Below, one piece after another: positions 44,284-53,614 of a DNA stretch of 64,000 nucleotides. How positions within the stretch are numbered: position 1 is the first letter of the stretch; each line of letters starts with the position of its first letter. The notes under the pieces were generated by a model. It did not search any database. It was given only the letters and a program-made list of their open reading frames with translations, and was not told the DNA's origin. The stretch is taken from NCBI RefSeq assembly GCF_009707665.1, contig NZ_WLZW01000001.1, positions 124,001 through 188,000 on the forward strand. The letters are read 5' to 3'. The stretch comes from Planomicrobium sp. YIM 101495 (GTDB lineage: Bacteria > Bacillota > Bacilli > Bacillales_A > Planococcaceae). The translations under genes were made by a program, and so were the position numbers.

Positions 44284-45654
44284 ATGACAACTGCATTTTA
44301 TAAAGAGTTGAAGGCGATGGATATTTACAAGACAACCATGCCTTATCCATTTTCCGATTTTGATCGTCAATTGCTGACACTCTTGTATCAGCCGATGATT
44401 GGGTCCGAAGCGGTCTCGCTGTATTTGACGCTTTGGGCGGACGGAGAAGCAGGAGAGCAGGAAGCGACGCATTATCAGTTGATGAGTTTACTTGGGCTGC
44501 CGATTTCCCGCATATTCGAAGCGCGCATCCAGCTTGAAGCGATCGGGCTTTTGAAAACGTTCCGCAGAAGTGGAGAAGTGCGGACATTCCTTTATGAACT
44601 GCAGCCACCGCTCGACCCGAAAACGTTCTTTGCGGATCCGCTCCTGTCGATGTTCTTATTCAGTAAAATCGACAATACGGCGTACCGCAAGCTTCGCGAC
44701 CGTTTTGTGCGACCAGTGGAGGCGATGACGGATTTCGAGGATGTGTCACGCACGTTCACGGACATTTTCCTGCCGGTCCATGCGAAAGCGGGGTACCCGG
44801 AACCGATCACGAATTTGCGGGAACGTTCACGGAAAGGGTATGAGGCGGATCACGATTTCGACTTCTCGCTTCTTTTGAACGGATTGTCGGAGCAGTTAGT
44901 TCCGCGCCGCGTGATGACGGCTTCGATGAAAGCGATCATTGCGAAACTTGCCTTCCTCTATGGTTGGGGGCCGCTCGATATGCAAAAAGTGGTTCTGCTC
45001 GCACTGGACGAGGAAAACAAAATGACCGAAGAGGCGCTGAAGAAAGCCGCTTCGGAATATTATAAAATTACGGTATCTGTCACCGCTCCTAAGCTGACGC
45101 CTGTCTACCGGGCAGAGCAGCCGAAAGAAGAGGAGCAGGCGCTACCTGAGACGAAACAAGACGAGCTTGTCGAGTATCTCGAATCGACGCCGCCAGTCCA
45201 AGTGCTGCGTGACATTGCGGACGGCAAAGAACCGCTATCCGGTGACATCCAGCTGGCCAATCAATTGGTCATGAATCACGGGATGAACGCGGGTGTGGTT
45301 AATGTCCTGTTGCAATACGTCATGCTCCGGACTGATATGAAGCTGACGAAAAGCTTTGCTGAGAAAATCGCTTCGCACTGGATCCGTAAGAAAGTGACCA
45401 CAGCTAAAGAAGCAATGGAATTGGCACGGACCGAACACGATGAATACATGAAGTGGAAAACGGAAGGCCCGGCACCTTCGAAAAGCTCAGGTGGATCGAA
45501 GCGCAAGCCGGTGCGTGAAGAGAAATTACCGGAATGGTTCTATAAGAAAGAAGAACAACCGAAACCAGCCGACAAAGCAGCTGATGAAAGTTTTGAATTA
45601 GAGAAACAGAAATTGCTCGCTTCGTTGGCGATGAAGAAAGGGAAGGGTGAGTAA
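44284..45654 (+). CDS. dnaB: Replication initiation / membrane attachment protein DnaB
   Basis: Primosomal helicase-loading factor of Firmicutes (not the helicase), which acts with DnaD and DnaI at oriC and at stalled forks. 456 aa. An N-terminal DDBH1-type winged region (FSDFDRQLLTLLYQPMIGSEAVSLYLTLWAD) is followed by a DDBH2 domain (about 310-380, VLRDIADGKEPLSGDIQLANQL) and a charged C-terminal tail. It lies 11 bp after nrdR and directly abuts dnaI. Confidence 0.93.
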   Translation: MTTAFYKELKAMDIYKTTMPYPFSDFDRQLLTLLYQPMIGSEAVSLYLTLWADGEAGEQEATHYQLMSLLGLPISRIFEARIQLEAIGLLKTFRRSGEVRTFLYELQPPLDPKTFFADPLLSMFLFSKIDNTAYRKLRDRFVRPVEAMTDFEDVSRTFTDIFLPVHAKAGYPEPITNLRERSRKGYEADHDFDFSLLLNGLSEQLVPRRVMTASMKAIIAKLAFLYGWGPLDMQKVVLLALDEENKMTEEALKKAASEYYKITVSVTAPKLTPVYRAEQPKEEEQALPETKQDELVEYLESTPPVQVLRDIADGKEPLSGDIQLANQLVMNHGMNAGVVNVLLQYVMLRTDMKLTKSFAEKIASHWIRKKVTTAKEAMELARTEHDEYMKWKTEGPAPSKSSGGSKRKPVREEKLPEWFYKKEEQPKPADKAADESFELEKQKLLASLAMKKGKGE

Positions 45655-46590
45655 ATGGAACCGATTCGTGAAACAATGAAACGTGTTGTGAACGCACCTT
45701 CTTTTTCGGAACGCTACGACGCTATGCGGAAAGAAGTGCTGGAGCAGCCAGGAGTCCAAGAATTCATTGACGCCCATGCGAATGAAATCAACACGGAAAT
45801 CGTTGACCGTGGCTTGGTGAAGTTATACGAATACACGGATCAGTCGCATGACTGCAACAAATGTCCAGACTTAGGCGACTGCATCAACCACTTGAAAGGC
45901 TTCGAGCCGAATCTTGTGCTTGAGCGCGGAACGATCGGCATCGCTTATACGAAATGCCGGTTGAAGACGGAGCATGACAACAGACGTCGCGCATCGTCGA
46001 TGATCCATAGCATGTTCATGCCGAAGGAAGTGCAAGAAGCGACGCTTGCCGGCTTCGAGCCGGAAGATAGCCGGATGGCTGCACTGCGCGCAGTCGGCAC
46101 CTTCCTCGGATCGACGAGCGGACCGAACGACTTGCCGGAGAAAGGGTTGTATTTATACGGCCAATTTGGAATCGGGAAATCCTACTTGCTTAGTGCAGTC
46201 GCGAATGAACTTGCCGAAATGAACATCAAGACCGTGCTCGTCTTCGTGCCGGAATTCATGCGTGAAATGAAGCAGTCGATCGCAGACCATACGTTGCAGG
46301 AAAAAATCGACTACGTCAAACAAGCGGACGTCCTCATGCTCGACGACCTCGGTGCAGAGGCGATGTCTTCCTGGACCCGCGATGACGTACTCGGCACTAT
46401 CCTGCACTACCGTATGGCGGAACGGAAGCCGACATTCATCTCTTCCAACTTCAGCTACGACGAACTGCAGCACCATTTGACATACTCGCAGCGCGGGGAG
46501 AAGGAAGACTTGAAAGCCGCACGCATCATGGAACGCGTTCGTGCATTGACCACCCCGGTGAAATTGAACGGCCGTAACCGGAGAACGTGA
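45655..46590 (+). CDS. dnaI: Helicase loader DnaI
   Basis: AAA+ ATPase that loads the replicative helicase. 311 aa. The N-terminal zinc-binding domain uses Cys residues in CNKCPDLGDC and a later YTKC. Walker A is GQFGIGKSYLL (about residue 170), Walker B VLMLDDLGAE, sensor 1 PTFISSNFSYDEL. The ATG follows the dnaB stop without a gap, with GGGAAGGGTGAG as ribosome site inside dnaB. Confidence 0.96.
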   Translation: MEPIRETMKRVVNAPSFSERYDAMRKEVLEQPGVQEFIDAHANEINTEIVDRGLVKLYEYTDQSHDCNKCPDLGDCINHLKGFEPNLVLERGTIGIAYTKCRLKTEHDNRRRASSMIHSMFMPKEVQEATLAGFEPEDSRMAALRAVGTFLGSTSGPNDLPEKGLYLYGQFGIGKSYLLSAVANELAEMNIKTVLVFVPEFMREMKQSIADHTLQEKIDYVKQADVLMLDDLGAEAMSSWTRDDVLGTILHYRMAERKPTFISSNFSYDELQHHLTYSQRGEKEDLKAARIMERVRALTTPVKLNGRNRRT

Positions 46591-46626
46591 TTCTTCATTT
46601 GTGCATATTTTTAGTGCGGTATCCTA

Positions 46627-46655
46627 TTGCCTTTTCAAATGTTTAGCAGTATAGT
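46627..46655 (+). promoter_or_regulatory. SigA promoter of the thrS leader
   Basis: TTGCCT at 46627-46632, 17-bp spacer, TATAGT at 46650-46655. Confidence 0.55.
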
Positions 46656-46683
46656 AATAACAATCAGATTTTATGTAAATGCG

Positions 46684-46922
46684 TTGACAAGGACACGGGT
46701 GTCATTTATCGGCTCACAGAGAGAGAAGCCTAGGCTGCAAGCTTCTTAGCACGAGACGTCACTCACCACCTTCGAGCAGCAATTGTGAACCTCGAGTAGC
46801 AATTGCCGGTCCAGGCCCGTTAGCCGATGCAGAGCTTCGCTTTCGCCACCTTTCGGCAAAAGCAGAAGAAGGGTGGAACCACGAACATTAGCTTCGTCCC
46901 TTTGGGATGGGGCTTTTTTGTG
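46684..46922 (+). promoter_or_regulatory. T-box riboswitch of thrS (tRNA-Thr sensing)
   Basis: The conserved T-box AAGGGTGGAACCACG lies at 46869-46883. An AGAGAGAAGCC element and its GGCTGCAAGCTTCTT partner are at 46728-46747. The 3' side shows ACTCACCACC, where ACC is the threonine specifier (two adjacent ACC triplets, 46765-46770; which is read is uncertain). A terminator (AGCTTCGTCCC / GGGATGGGGCT then TTTTTT) ends at 46922. Uncharged tRNA-Thr should favour the antiterminator and switch thrS on. Confidence 0.9.
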
Positions 46923-46931
46923 TTTTTATAT

Positions 46932-47199
46932 AGAAAAGCGGAAGCGGCTGTTCAGCTCTGACCGGCATAAGACGGACCAGCGAAGCGGCGGTTTTTGCCG
47001 CGCAGCTGGGCTGGCTTATGACCCGAAGAGCTAGCCGCTGGAGTTTGGACAATAAGAAAAGCGGAAGCGGCTGTTCAGACCCGACAAGCGCTGGAGTCTT
47101 TGCGAATGATGGCGTCCTTCAGCCATCAGACGTAAAGACGAAGCGTCTCGAGGGTCTGGCCGCTGGAGTCTGGACAATAAGAAAAGCGGAAGCGGCTGT
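46932..47199 (+). repeat. Two tandem copies (plus a fragment) of the ~123-bp repeat in the thrS leader
   Basis: Units begin with GAAAAGCGGAAGCGGCTGTTC at 46932, 47056 and 47181 (the last cut short). Complete units end CTGGAGT(C/T)TGGACAATAA. Each can fold back: GCGGCT...AGCCGC at the ends and GCGGCGGTTTTTGCCGC in the middle of the first. They separate the T-box terminator from the thrS ribosome site by about 300 nt. Confidence 0.85.
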
Positions 47200-47239
47200 C
47201 CTGCAAAAATTAAACGCAAATTAAAAGGAGAGAGTTACG

Positions 47240-49168
47240 ATGGCAGACAAAATTCAACTTCAATTTCCTGACGGAGCAGTTAAGGAATTCGAACAAGGCA
47301 CAACAACTGAAGATGTAGCACAATCAATCAGCCCAGGACTTCGCAAAAAAGCGCTAGCCGGAAAATGGGGAGGCCAGCTTGTCGATTTGAAAGCGGCATT
47401 GCCGGGTGACGGAGAAATCGCAATCATCACACCGGAATCGGACGAAGCGCTTGAAATCTTACGCCACAGTACAGCCCACCTATTGGCACAAGCAGTCAAA
47501 CGCCTGTATCCGGATGCGAAACTAGGTGTTGGCCCGGTCATCGAAAATGGTTTCTACTACGACATCGATTCCGATACACCGATTACGTCGGAAGACCTTC
47601 CAGCAATCGAAAAAGAAATGAAACGCATCATTGGTGAGAACTTGGAAATCCGCCGTGTAGACGTTTCACGTGCAGAAGCACAACAACGTTTTGTAGAAAT
47701 CGAAGATCCATACAAATTGGAATTGCTGGGAGCAATCCCGGAAGACGAACAAGTCTCGATCTACGAGCAAGGTGAATTCTTCGACTTGTGCCGCGGCATT
47801 CACGTACCAGCGACAGGGAAATTGAAAGAGTTCAAGTTGCTGAGTGTTGCCGGGGCATACTGGCGCGGGAACAGCGACAACAAAATGCTTCAACGGATCT
47901 ACGGAACGGCTTTCTTCAAAAAAGAAGATTTGAAAGCACACCTTGAGATGCTGGAAGAAGCGAAAGAGCGCGATCACCGTAAAATAGGGAAAGAACTGAG
48001 CTTGTTCATGAACTCGCAAAAAGTCGGACAAGGTCTCCCAATGTGGCTTCCAAAAGGTGCGACGATCCGCCGCATCATCGAGCGCTACATCGTCGATAAA
48101 GAAGAGCGTCTAGGCTACGACCACGTTTACACACCAGTACTTGGCAGCGTTGACTTGTACAAAACAAGTGGTCACTGGGATCATTACCAGGACGACATGT
48201 TCCCTGTTATGAGTATGGATAACGAAGACCTGGTGCTACGCCCGATGAACTGCCCGCATCACATGATGATTTTCAAACAAGGCATTCACTCGTACCGTCA
48301 ACTGCCTGTCCGAATCGCAGAACTTGGCACAATGCACCGTTATGAAATGTCCGGCGCATTATCTGGACTTCAGCGTGTACGCGGTATGACTTTGAACGAT
48401 GCACACTTGTTCGTTCGCCCTGACCAGATCAAAGAAGAATTCAAACGCGTCGTCAACTTGATCATTGAAGTATACAAAGACTTCGATCTCGAAAACTATT
48501 CGTTCCGCTTGTCATACCGCGACCCGGCAGATACAGAAAAGTATTTCGATGACGATGCAATGTGGGAACGCGCCCAATCGATGCTGAAAGAAGCGATGGA
48601 CGAGCTGGGCTTGCCATACACAGAAGCAATCGGGGAAGCAGCATTTTACGGACCGAAAGTCGACGTGCAAGTGAAAACTGCACTTGGCAAAGAGGAGACA
48701 TTGTCGACAGTACAACTCGACTTCCTTCTACCTGAGCGTTTTGACCTGACATACGTCGGAGAAGACGGCAAGCAGCACCGCCCAGTCGTTATCCACCGCG
48801 GTGTCGTTTCGACAATGGAACGTTTCGTTGCATTCCTGACGGAAGAATACAAAGGGGCATTCCCGACATGGCTGGCGCCGATCCAAGTGGAAGTAATCCC
48901 GGTTTCACTGGACGTACATGGCGATTATGCGAAGAAGGTACAAGAGCAGCTGCAGTCACACAAATTGCGTGTCGACATCGACGAGCGCGATGAGAAGCTT
49001 GGCTACAAAATCCGTGAAGCACAGATCCAGAAGATTCCGTATACACTCGTACTCGGCGACAAGGAAATGGAAGACGGCTCAGTGAACGTACGTAAATACA
49101 GCGAGAAGAACTCTGAAAGCATGTCGTATGAAGCATTCCTGGAGATGATCAAAGGCGAATTGCGCTAA
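47240..49168 (+). CDS. thrS: Threonyl-tRNA synthetase
   Basis: Class II synthetase, 642 aa. TGS domain (about 1-64), editing domain ([21 protein letters not shown] with zinc-type His residues), catalytic core with motif 2 ([19 protein letters not shown]) and motif 3 ([15 protein letters not shown]), zinc ligands in [10 protein letters not shown], and a C-terminal anticodon-binding domain. ATG 47240 follows AAAGGAGAGAG. Expression should be governed by the T-box upstream. Confidence 0.97.
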   Translation: MADKIQLQFPDGAVKEFEQGTTTEDVAQSISPGLRKKALAGKWGGQLVDLKAALPGDGEIAIITPESDEALEILRHSTAHLLAQAVKRLYPDAKLGVGPVIENGFYYDIDSDTPITSEDLPAIEKEMKRIIGENLEIRRVDVSRAEAQQRFVEIEDPYKLELLGAIPEDEQVSIYEQGEFFDLCRGIHVPATGKLKEFKLLSVAGAYWRGNSDNKMLQRIYGTAFFKKEDLKAHLEMLEEAKERDHRKIGKELSLFMNSQKVGQGLPMWLPKGATIRRIIERYIVDKEERLGYDHVYTPVLGSVDLYKTSGHWDHYQDDMFPVMSMDNEDLVLRPMNCPHHMMIFKQGIHSYRQLPVRIAELGTMHRYEMSGALSGLQRVRGMTLNDAHLFVRPDQIKEEFKRVVNLIIEVYKDFDLENYSFRLSYRDPADTEKYFDDDAMWERAQSMLKEAMDELGLPYTEAIGEAAFYGPKVDVQVKTALGKEETLSTVQLDFLLPERFDLTYVGEDGKQHRPVVIHRGVVSTMERFVAFLTEEYKGAFPTWLAPIQVEVIPVSLDVHGDYAKKVQEQLQSHKLRVDIDERDEKLGYKIREAQIQKIPYTLVLGDKEMEDGSVNVRKYSEKNSESMSYEAFLEMIKGELR

Positions 49169-49172
49169 GGTG

Positions 49173-49201
49173 TTGACATGTCCATATGGGCATGGTATTA
49201 T
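49173..49201 (+). promoter_or_regulatory. Strong SigA promoter of infC-rpmI-rplT
   Basis: Perfect TTGACA at 49173-49178, 17-bp spacer, TATTAT at 49196-49201. Confidence 0.9.
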
Positions 49202-49207
49202 AAGTAA

Positions 49208-49363
49208 GGTTATAGAATACTTAATATGTGCAAGCAGGAGCGCCCGCTTCTCACCTGATCAACCGGTTGTTGGCAGGTAGACACGAATTGACTTTTTCAC
49301 GCGTAAGCGTGCTGTCATATTTGGCGGGTGGACAACTGTGTCCATCCGCTTTTATTTTTGAGT
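49208..49363 (+). promoter_or_regulatory. L20-type ribosomal protein leader of infC operon
   Basis: The transcript leader contains an interrupted structured region (GAGCGCCCGCTTCTCACC..., hairpin CACGCG-TAA-GCGTG) ending in an intrinsic terminator: GCGGGTGGAC / GTCCATCCGC with a 6-nt loop and TTTTATTTTT at 49325-49362. In B. subtilis, L20 binds the equivalent leader and promotes termination. The assignment here rests on position and the terminator. Confidence 0.75.
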
Positions 49364-49434
49364 CGGAACCTGTTAACCGGTTGTCCGGTTCCCACATTTA
49401 AGATATTCGCGACACTATCCGGAGGTGGATTAAT

Positions 49435-49953
49435 ATTAGCAAAGACATTAATGTAAACGAAGGGATTCGTGCACGTGAATTGCGGGTTATTGATCAGAAC
49501 GGCGATCAGCTCGGTATCAAAACACGAAACGAAGCGCTGGAACTTGCAACGCGTGTCAACTTGGATCTTGTTCTCGTGGCTCCACAGGCTAAGCCGCCTG
49601 TCGCACGCATTATGGACTACGGCAAATTCAAGTTCGAGCAACAGAAGAAGGACCGTGAAATCCGTAAGAACCAAAAAGTCATTATCGTGAAAGAGGTTCG
49701 TTTGAGCCCTGGAATCGATGATCATGACTTTGACACGAAGCTTCGCAATGCGATCAAGTTCCTTGAAAAAGGGGACAAAGTGAAAGCTTCAATCCGTTTC
49801 AAAGGCCGTGCGATCACGCACAAAGAAATCGGTCAACGCGTTCTTGAGCGCTTCGCAGAAGCATGTAAAGACGTAGCGACGGTTGAACAGCGCCCTAAAA
49901 TGGATGGCCGCAGCATGTTCTTGATGCTTGCACCGATCAACGAAAAAGAATAA
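49435..49953 (+). CDS. infC: Translation initiation factor IF-3 (AUU start)
   Basis: Binds the 30S subunit, keeps subunits apart and discriminates against wrong start codons. 172 aa. The N-domain begins [22 protein letters not shown], and the C-domain includes [22 protein letters not shown]. The start is the rare codon ATT at 49435, 6 bp after GGAGGTGG, the same non-standard start used in B. subtilis and basis of IF-3 autoregulation. The first in-frame conventional codon (49480) would remove conserved residues. Confidence 0.96.
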   Translation: MSKDINVNEGIRARELRVIDQNGDQLGIKTRNEALELATRVNLDLVLVAPQAKPPVARIMDYGKFKFEQQKKDREIRKNQKVIIVKEVRLSPGIDDHDFDTKLRNAIKFLEKGDKVKASIRFKGRAITHKEIGQRVLERFAEACKDVATVEQRPKMDGRSMFLMLAPINEKE

Positions 49954-49982
49954 TCAGCAAAACTGTTTAGGAGGAATTTGAC

Positions 49983-50183
49983 ATGCCGAAAATGAAAAGC
50001 CACCGCGGCGCGATGAAGCGTTTCAAAAAAACAGGAACTGGTAAAGTGAAACGCAACCGTTCGCACACTAGCCACTTGTTCGCAAACAAATCGACAAAAC
50101 AGAAACGCCACTTGCGTAAAGGCAAATTGGTCTCTGCAGGCGATTTGAAACGCATCAAAACTTTGATCTACAACATGAAATAA
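49983..50183 (+). CDS. rpmI: Ribosomal protein L35
   Basis: 66 aa, very basic: [21 protein letters not shown], then [16 protein letters not shown]. Part of the 50S subunit. ATG 49983 follows TAGGAGGAATTTGAC, 29 bp after infC. Confidence 0.97.
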   Translation: MPKMKSHRGAMKRFKKTGTGKVKRNRSHTSHLFANKSTKQKRHLRKGKLVSAGDLKRIKTLIYNMK

Positions 50184-50490
50184 GAAAAGCGGAAACGGCC
50201 GTTCAGCTCCGGCAGACTTAAGATGAACTTCCGAAGCGGCGCTTTTTGCCGCACAGGAAGGGCAGCTTAAGTCCGAGGAGATGGCCGTTGGAGTCTGGAC
50301 AGTAAGAAAAGCGGAAACGGCCGTTCAGCTCCGGCAGACTTAAGATGAACTTCCGAAGCAGCGCTTTTTGCCGCACAGGAAGGGTAGCTTAAGTCCGAGG
50401 AGTTGGCCGTTGGAGTCTGGACAGTAAGAAAAGCGGAAACGACCGTTCAGTTCTGAGCGACTGATGAATTGAGTGGTCAGCCGCCAGATA
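50183..50490 (+). repeat. Two tandem copies (plus a fragment) of the ~123-bp repeat between rpmI and rplT
   Basis: Units start GAAAAGCGGAAACGGCCGTTC at 50183, 50305 and 50428 (last one truncated). The first two are almost identical to each other and resemble the thrS copies at both ends. Internal pairing includes GGCAGACTTAAG / CTTAAGTCC and GCGGCGC-TTTTT-GCCGC. They stretch the rpmI-rplT gap to 362 bp; no gene lies in it. Confidence 0.88.
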
Positions 50491-50545
50491 TGAAACAAGA
50501 AACAAAAAATCGAATTCTTTATATTCAAGCAGGAGGTAATGAATT

Positions 50546-50905
50546 ATGCCACGCGTAAAAGGTGGATCAGTGACGCGCCAGCGTCGTAAAAAAGTAATTA
50601 AATTAGCTAAAGGTTACTACGGTTCGAAGCACATTCTTTTCAAAGTAGCTAACCAACAAGTGATGAAGTCTGGTAACTATGCTTACCGTGACCGTCGCAA
50701 CAAAAAACGTGACTTCCGTAAACTATGGATCACACGCATCAACGCAGCAGCTCGTATGAACGACATCTCTTACAGCCGTCTAATGCACGGTCTTAAAGTT
50801 GCCGGCATCGACATCAACCGCAAAATGCTTGCAGAAATCGCAGTAAGCGACGCAGCAGCATTTACAGCTTTAGCTGACCAAGCGAAAAAAGCAGTTGCTA
50901 AATAA
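50546..50905 (+). CDS. rplT: Ribosomal protein L20
   Basis: 119 aa basic 50S protein ([26 protein letters not shown]) needed for early 50S assembly and expected to repress this operon by binding its leader. ATG 50546 follows CAGGAGGTAATG. Unlike the usual tight operon, it is separated from rpmI by tandem repeats. Confidence 0.97.
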   Translation: MPRVKGGSVTRQRRKKVIKLAKGYYGSKHILFKVANQQVMKSGNYAYRDRRNKKRDFRKLWITRINAAARMNDISYSRLMHGLKVAGIDINRKMLAEIAVSDAAAFTALADQAKKAVAK

Positions 50906-50918
50906 GTGATCTTAAGAA

Positions 50919-50946
50919 GTTGACGGCTTGCCGTCAGCTTTTTTTA
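50919..50946 (+). terminator. Terminator after rplT
   Basis: GTTGACGG-CTTG-CCGTCAGC followed by TTTTTTT. Confidence 0.88.
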
Positions 50947-50971
50947 TCTTAAGGAAGAGAGTGCTTGTCCT

Positions 50972-51247
50972 ATGATAATCTTAATTATTGCTTGGCTCAT
51001 GCTTATGTCGATTGCTTCATTCTTACTGATGGGCATCGATAAACAACGAGCGAAAAGCGGTGCTTACCGCATTTCGGAGAAGACGCTGTGGCTGTCAGCA
51101 ATTGCAGGTGGGGGACTCGGTGCGTGGATCGGGATGAACCATTTCCGGCACAAGACGAAGCACACTAACTTCCGGATCGGCTTGCCGCTTGTCACATTAC
51201 TGCAACTTGCGCTGATTGCTTATTTGTACATAGAAAAGCTGAACTGA
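50972..51247 (+). CDS. ysdA: YsdA-like DUF1294 membrane protein
   Basis: 91 aa with three hydrophobic helices. The central motif MGIDKQRAKSGAYRISEKTLW followed by GGGLGAWIGMNHFRHKTKHTNF is diagnostic of DUF1294. Function unknown. It sits right after rplT as in B. subtilis. The start at 50972 follows GGAAGAGAG. Confidence 0.85.
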   Translation: MIILIIAWLMLMSIASFLLMGIDKQRAKSGAYRISEKTLWLSAIAGGGLGAWIGMNHFRHKTKHTNFRIGLPLVTLLQLALIAYLYIEKLN

Positions 51248-51272
51248 GGCGTCTCAGTTCAGCTTTCTTTTT
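51239..51272. terminator. Bidirectional terminator between ysdA and ysdB
   Basis: GCTGAACTGAG-GCGT-CTCAGTTCAGC followed by TTTCTTTTTT. The stem includes the last codons of ysdA. Confidence 0.85.
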
Positions 51273-51645
51273 TCATCAATTTTTCGATCGGGTTTTGCCA
51301 GTCGATTTGTGCATCCGGGTAATTCATGTGGATCTCCTTCTCGAGAAACAAGAAATCTTCGCGTGAGAACCCTTGCAGTTGATCTGGATTTTCCACCCAG
51401 ACGAAGATGGAGACGACTTCGAACGACTCTTCGGTTGTGCCTAAATACTTTTCACCTTCGAATAGAACGCCGCGCAGTGTGATGAAAAAGTTTTTGCGGA
51501 CGTTTGAGACGTCGTCATAAAAATAATACGAGCTGGCTTCGATGGCAGCATCCAGTTTGCGCTTCGGGTCAAAAATGAACCGGATCAAGCGATAAAATAA
51601 ATAAATGACGAGTGCGATAACGAGTAAACGAATGATAAAGGCCAT
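51259..51645 (-). CDS. ysdB: YsdB-like sigma-W regulon membrane protein
   Basis: 128 aa: an N-terminal membrane helix (about 3-22, FIIRLLVIALVIYLFYRLI) with a cytoplasmic domain containing SSYYFYDDVSNVRKNF. It matches B. subtilis YsdB in place, orientation and layout. Function unknown. The start at 51645 follows AGGGGGAG; the frame runs upstream to 51666 without a site. A sigma-W-type promoter precedes it. Confidence 0.82.
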   Translation of the reverse strand: MAFIIRLLVIALVIYLFYRLIRFIFDPKRKLDAAIEASSYYFYDDVSNVRKNFFITLRGVLFEGEKYLGTTEESFEVVSIFVWVENPDQLQGFSREDFLFLEKEIHMNYPDAQIDWQNPIEKLMKKES

Positions 51646-51681
51646 GTGAACTCCCCCTATTCCCATGATTCAAGTATATAA

Positions 51682-51707
51682 TACGGATGACTGACCAAAT
51701 AGTTTCG
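51682..51707 (-). promoter_or_regulatory. Sigma-W-type promoter of ysdB
   Basis: On the minus strand CGAAAC, exactly 16 bp, then CGTATTAT. One mismatch to TGAAAC-N16-CGTA. ysdB is a sigma-W gene in B. subtilis. Confidence 0.75.
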
Positions 51708-51747
51708 AATTAAAAGGATTTAATTAAAAAAAGTTGGAGGAATGTAG

Positions 51748-52185
51748 ATGATACCGAAAATGAAAGTGAAACGATTACATGAAGACGCACAGCTTCCTTA
51801 CCGTGCGCACCCAGGAGACGCCGGTCTAGACGTGTTTTCAATCGAAGAAAAAATGATTTTGCCAGGGGAAGTGGGGCTTGTCGGTACAGGTATCGCGCTG
51901 GAGCTGCCGGAAGGAACCGAAGCACAGATGCGCCCACGCAGTGGGTTGGCTTTGAAGCATGCGGTGACGCTGCTCAATTCACCTGGAACGATCGATGAAG
52001 GATACCGAGGGGAAATCAAGATCATCATGATTAACCACGGCAAAGAGCCATTCACGGTCGAAAAAGGGATGCGGATCGCACAAATGGTCGTTGCTCCGGT
52101 CATGCGGATAGAAGTTTTGGAAACGGTGGAAATGACAGATTCAGAACGGAGCGCAGGCGGTTTCGGATCATCCGGAATGGCTTGA
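51748..52185 (+). CDS. dut: dUTP diphosphatase
   Basis: Trimeric dUTPase that keeps uracil out of DNA and makes dUMP. 145 aa with all five motifs in order: [33 protein letters not shown] and the C-terminal P-loop-like [13 protein letters not shown] 51748 follows TTGGAGGAATG. No phage genes surround it, so this is a housekeeping copy, located between ysdB and ysdC. Confidence 0.96.
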   Translation: MIPKMKVKRLHEDAQLPYRAHPGDAGLDVFSIEEKMILPGEVGLVGTGIALELPEGTEAQMRPRSGLALKHAVTLLNSPGTIDEGYRGEIKIIMINHGKEPFTVEKGMRIAQMVVAPVMRIEVLETVEMTDSERSAGGFGSSGMA

Positions 52186-52270
52186 GAGGAGACACACTTT
52201 TTCAAGTTTTTTGATAATGGAGGGTGTTTCATTTATAATGGGTGAGTAACCCAATTTAGGAGGCTAACTA

Positions 52271-53359
52271 ATGAAAAAACTCGACGAAACACTAACCATG
52301 CTGAAAGATTTGACGGATGCAAACGGTATCCCTGGAAACGAACGTCAGTCACGTGAAGTGATGAAAAAATACATAAGTCCATTCGCGGATTCCATCGAAA
52401 CGGACGGTCTGGGCAGTCTGATCGCTAAAAAAGAAGGCGACGCGAACGGACCGAAAATCATGGTCGCGGGCCACTTGGACGAAATCGGCTTCATGATCAC
52501 ACAAATCGACGACAAAGGATTCCTGAAATTCCAGACAGTCGGCGGCTGGTGGAACCAAGTAATGCTTGCTCAGCGCGTGACGGTCACAACGCGTAAAGGC
52601 GAGGAAATCACAGGTGTCATCGGTTCGAAACCGCCACATATCCTATCACCGGAAGCACGCAAGAAGCCGGTCGAAATCAAAGACATGTTCATCGACATCG
52701 GTGCATCTTCTGCTGATGAAGCGAAAGAGTGGGGCATCACACCGGGCGACATGGTCACGCCGTACTTCGAATTCCAAGTGATGAAGAACGACAAGATGCT
52801 TCTTGCAAAAGCATGGGATAACCGCATAGGCTGCGCAATCGCAATCGATGTGTTGAAAGCATTGAAAGACACGGATCACCCGAACGTCGTTTATGGCGTC
52901 GGAACAGTCCAAGAAGAAGTCGGTTTGCGCGGTGCGAAAACAGCAACTGCTAAAATCCAGCCAGACATCGGTTTCGCTGTGGACGTAGGCATCGCTGGTG
53001 ACACACCAGGCATTACATCAAAAGAATCAACGAGCAAAATGGGCGATGGCCCGCAAATCCTTGTCTACGATGCTTCGATGATCTCACACCGCGGCTTGCG
53101 TGAACTTGTCCTTGATACTGCGGACGAATCCGGCATCCCGTACCAGTTCGAAGCGATCGCAGGCGGCGGCACGGACGCGGGCTCGATCCACTTGACGGCG
53201 AACGGCGTGCCAGCACTCGCAATCGGCGTCGCAACACGCTACATCCACTCGCACGCAGGCATCTTGCACCGCGACGACTACGAAAACGCTGTGAAACTGA
53301 TCGTCGAAGTCATCAAGAAACTCGACAAAGACACAGTCGCACGCATCACATTTGAATAA
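52271..53359 (+). CDS. ysdC: M42-family metallo-aminopeptidase YsdC
   Basis: Large-assembly (TET-like) aminopeptidase or endoglucanase-like M42 protein, 362 aa. Metal ligands: His in [10 protein letters not shown], Asp in AKAWDNRIG, Glu in [10 protein letters not shown], Asp in AVDVGIAGD and His near [12 protein letters not shown] 52271 follows TTAGGAGGCTAAC. It probably trims peptides in the cytoplasm; the true substrate is not known. Confidence 0.93.
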   Translation: MKKLDETLTMLKDLTDANGIPGNERQSREVMKKYISPFADSIETDGLGSLIAKKEGDANGPKIMVAGHLDEIGFMITQIDDKGFLKFQTVGGWWNQVMLAQRVTVTTRKGEEITGVIGSKPPHILSPEARKKPVEIKDMFIDIGASSADEAKEWGITPGDMVTPYFEFQVMKNDKMLLAKAWDNRIGCAIAIDVLKALKDTDHPNVVYGVGTVQEEVGLRGAKTATAKIQPDIGFAVDVGIAGDTPGITSKESTSKMGDGPQILVYDASMISHRGLRELVLDTADESGIPYQFEAIAGGGTDAGSIHLTANGVPALAIGVATRYIHSHAGILHRDDYENAVKLIVEVIKKLDKDTVARITFE

Positions 53360-53376
53360 TCAGTGTTTGGTGATGG

Positions 53377-53406
53377 ACCCCCCGCCGGTTTTGGTGGGGG
53401 TTTTTG
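53377..53406 (+). terminator. Terminator after ysdC
   Basis: CCCCCCGCC pairs with GGTGGGGG around a short loop, then TTTTTG. Confidence 0.8.
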
Positions 53407-53440
53407 TGTTTCGCGGCGAATTGGAGAGATTTTTCCGGTT

Positions 53441-53512
53441 CTGCAACCAAGTGGACGGATACTGCAACCAAATCGATTATTCTGCAACGAAGTGGACAAA
53501 TACTGCAACCAA
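53441..53512 (+). repeat. Four direct repeats with ~21-bp period, core CTGCAACCAA
   Basis: CTGCAACCAA (one copy CTGCAACGAA) occurs at 53441, 53462, 53482 and 53503, spaced 21, 20 and 21 bp, with variable bases between. It is the same layout as the array at 16415 but with a different core. GCAACCAA also occurs in the 4114 repeat. Confidence 0.75.
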
Positions 53513-53614
53513 CCCCCGCCACCGCCAAAAAAATGACGAAATCACATGAACAACCTCCATTTAATGCTTTCAATAATGTAAAGTGTGTTTATAAGAAGAA
53601 GGGGAGGCTACAAC

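Noticed and set aside
46770..46805. Near-duplicate TCGAGCAGCAATTG / TCGAGTAGCAATTG as a third 21-bp array
   Set aside because: Only two copies at a 20-nt offset within the thrS T-box leader; probably part of the T-box structure, so not grouped with the arrays.
51748..52185. dUTPase as a prophage remnant
   Set aside because: All neighbours are core genes in conserved order, and no phage genes are present.
53441..53512. Possible CRISPR array or iteron origin
   Set aside because: Unit too short for CRISPR; no replication initiator gene or AT-rich melting region, so an origin is not supported.
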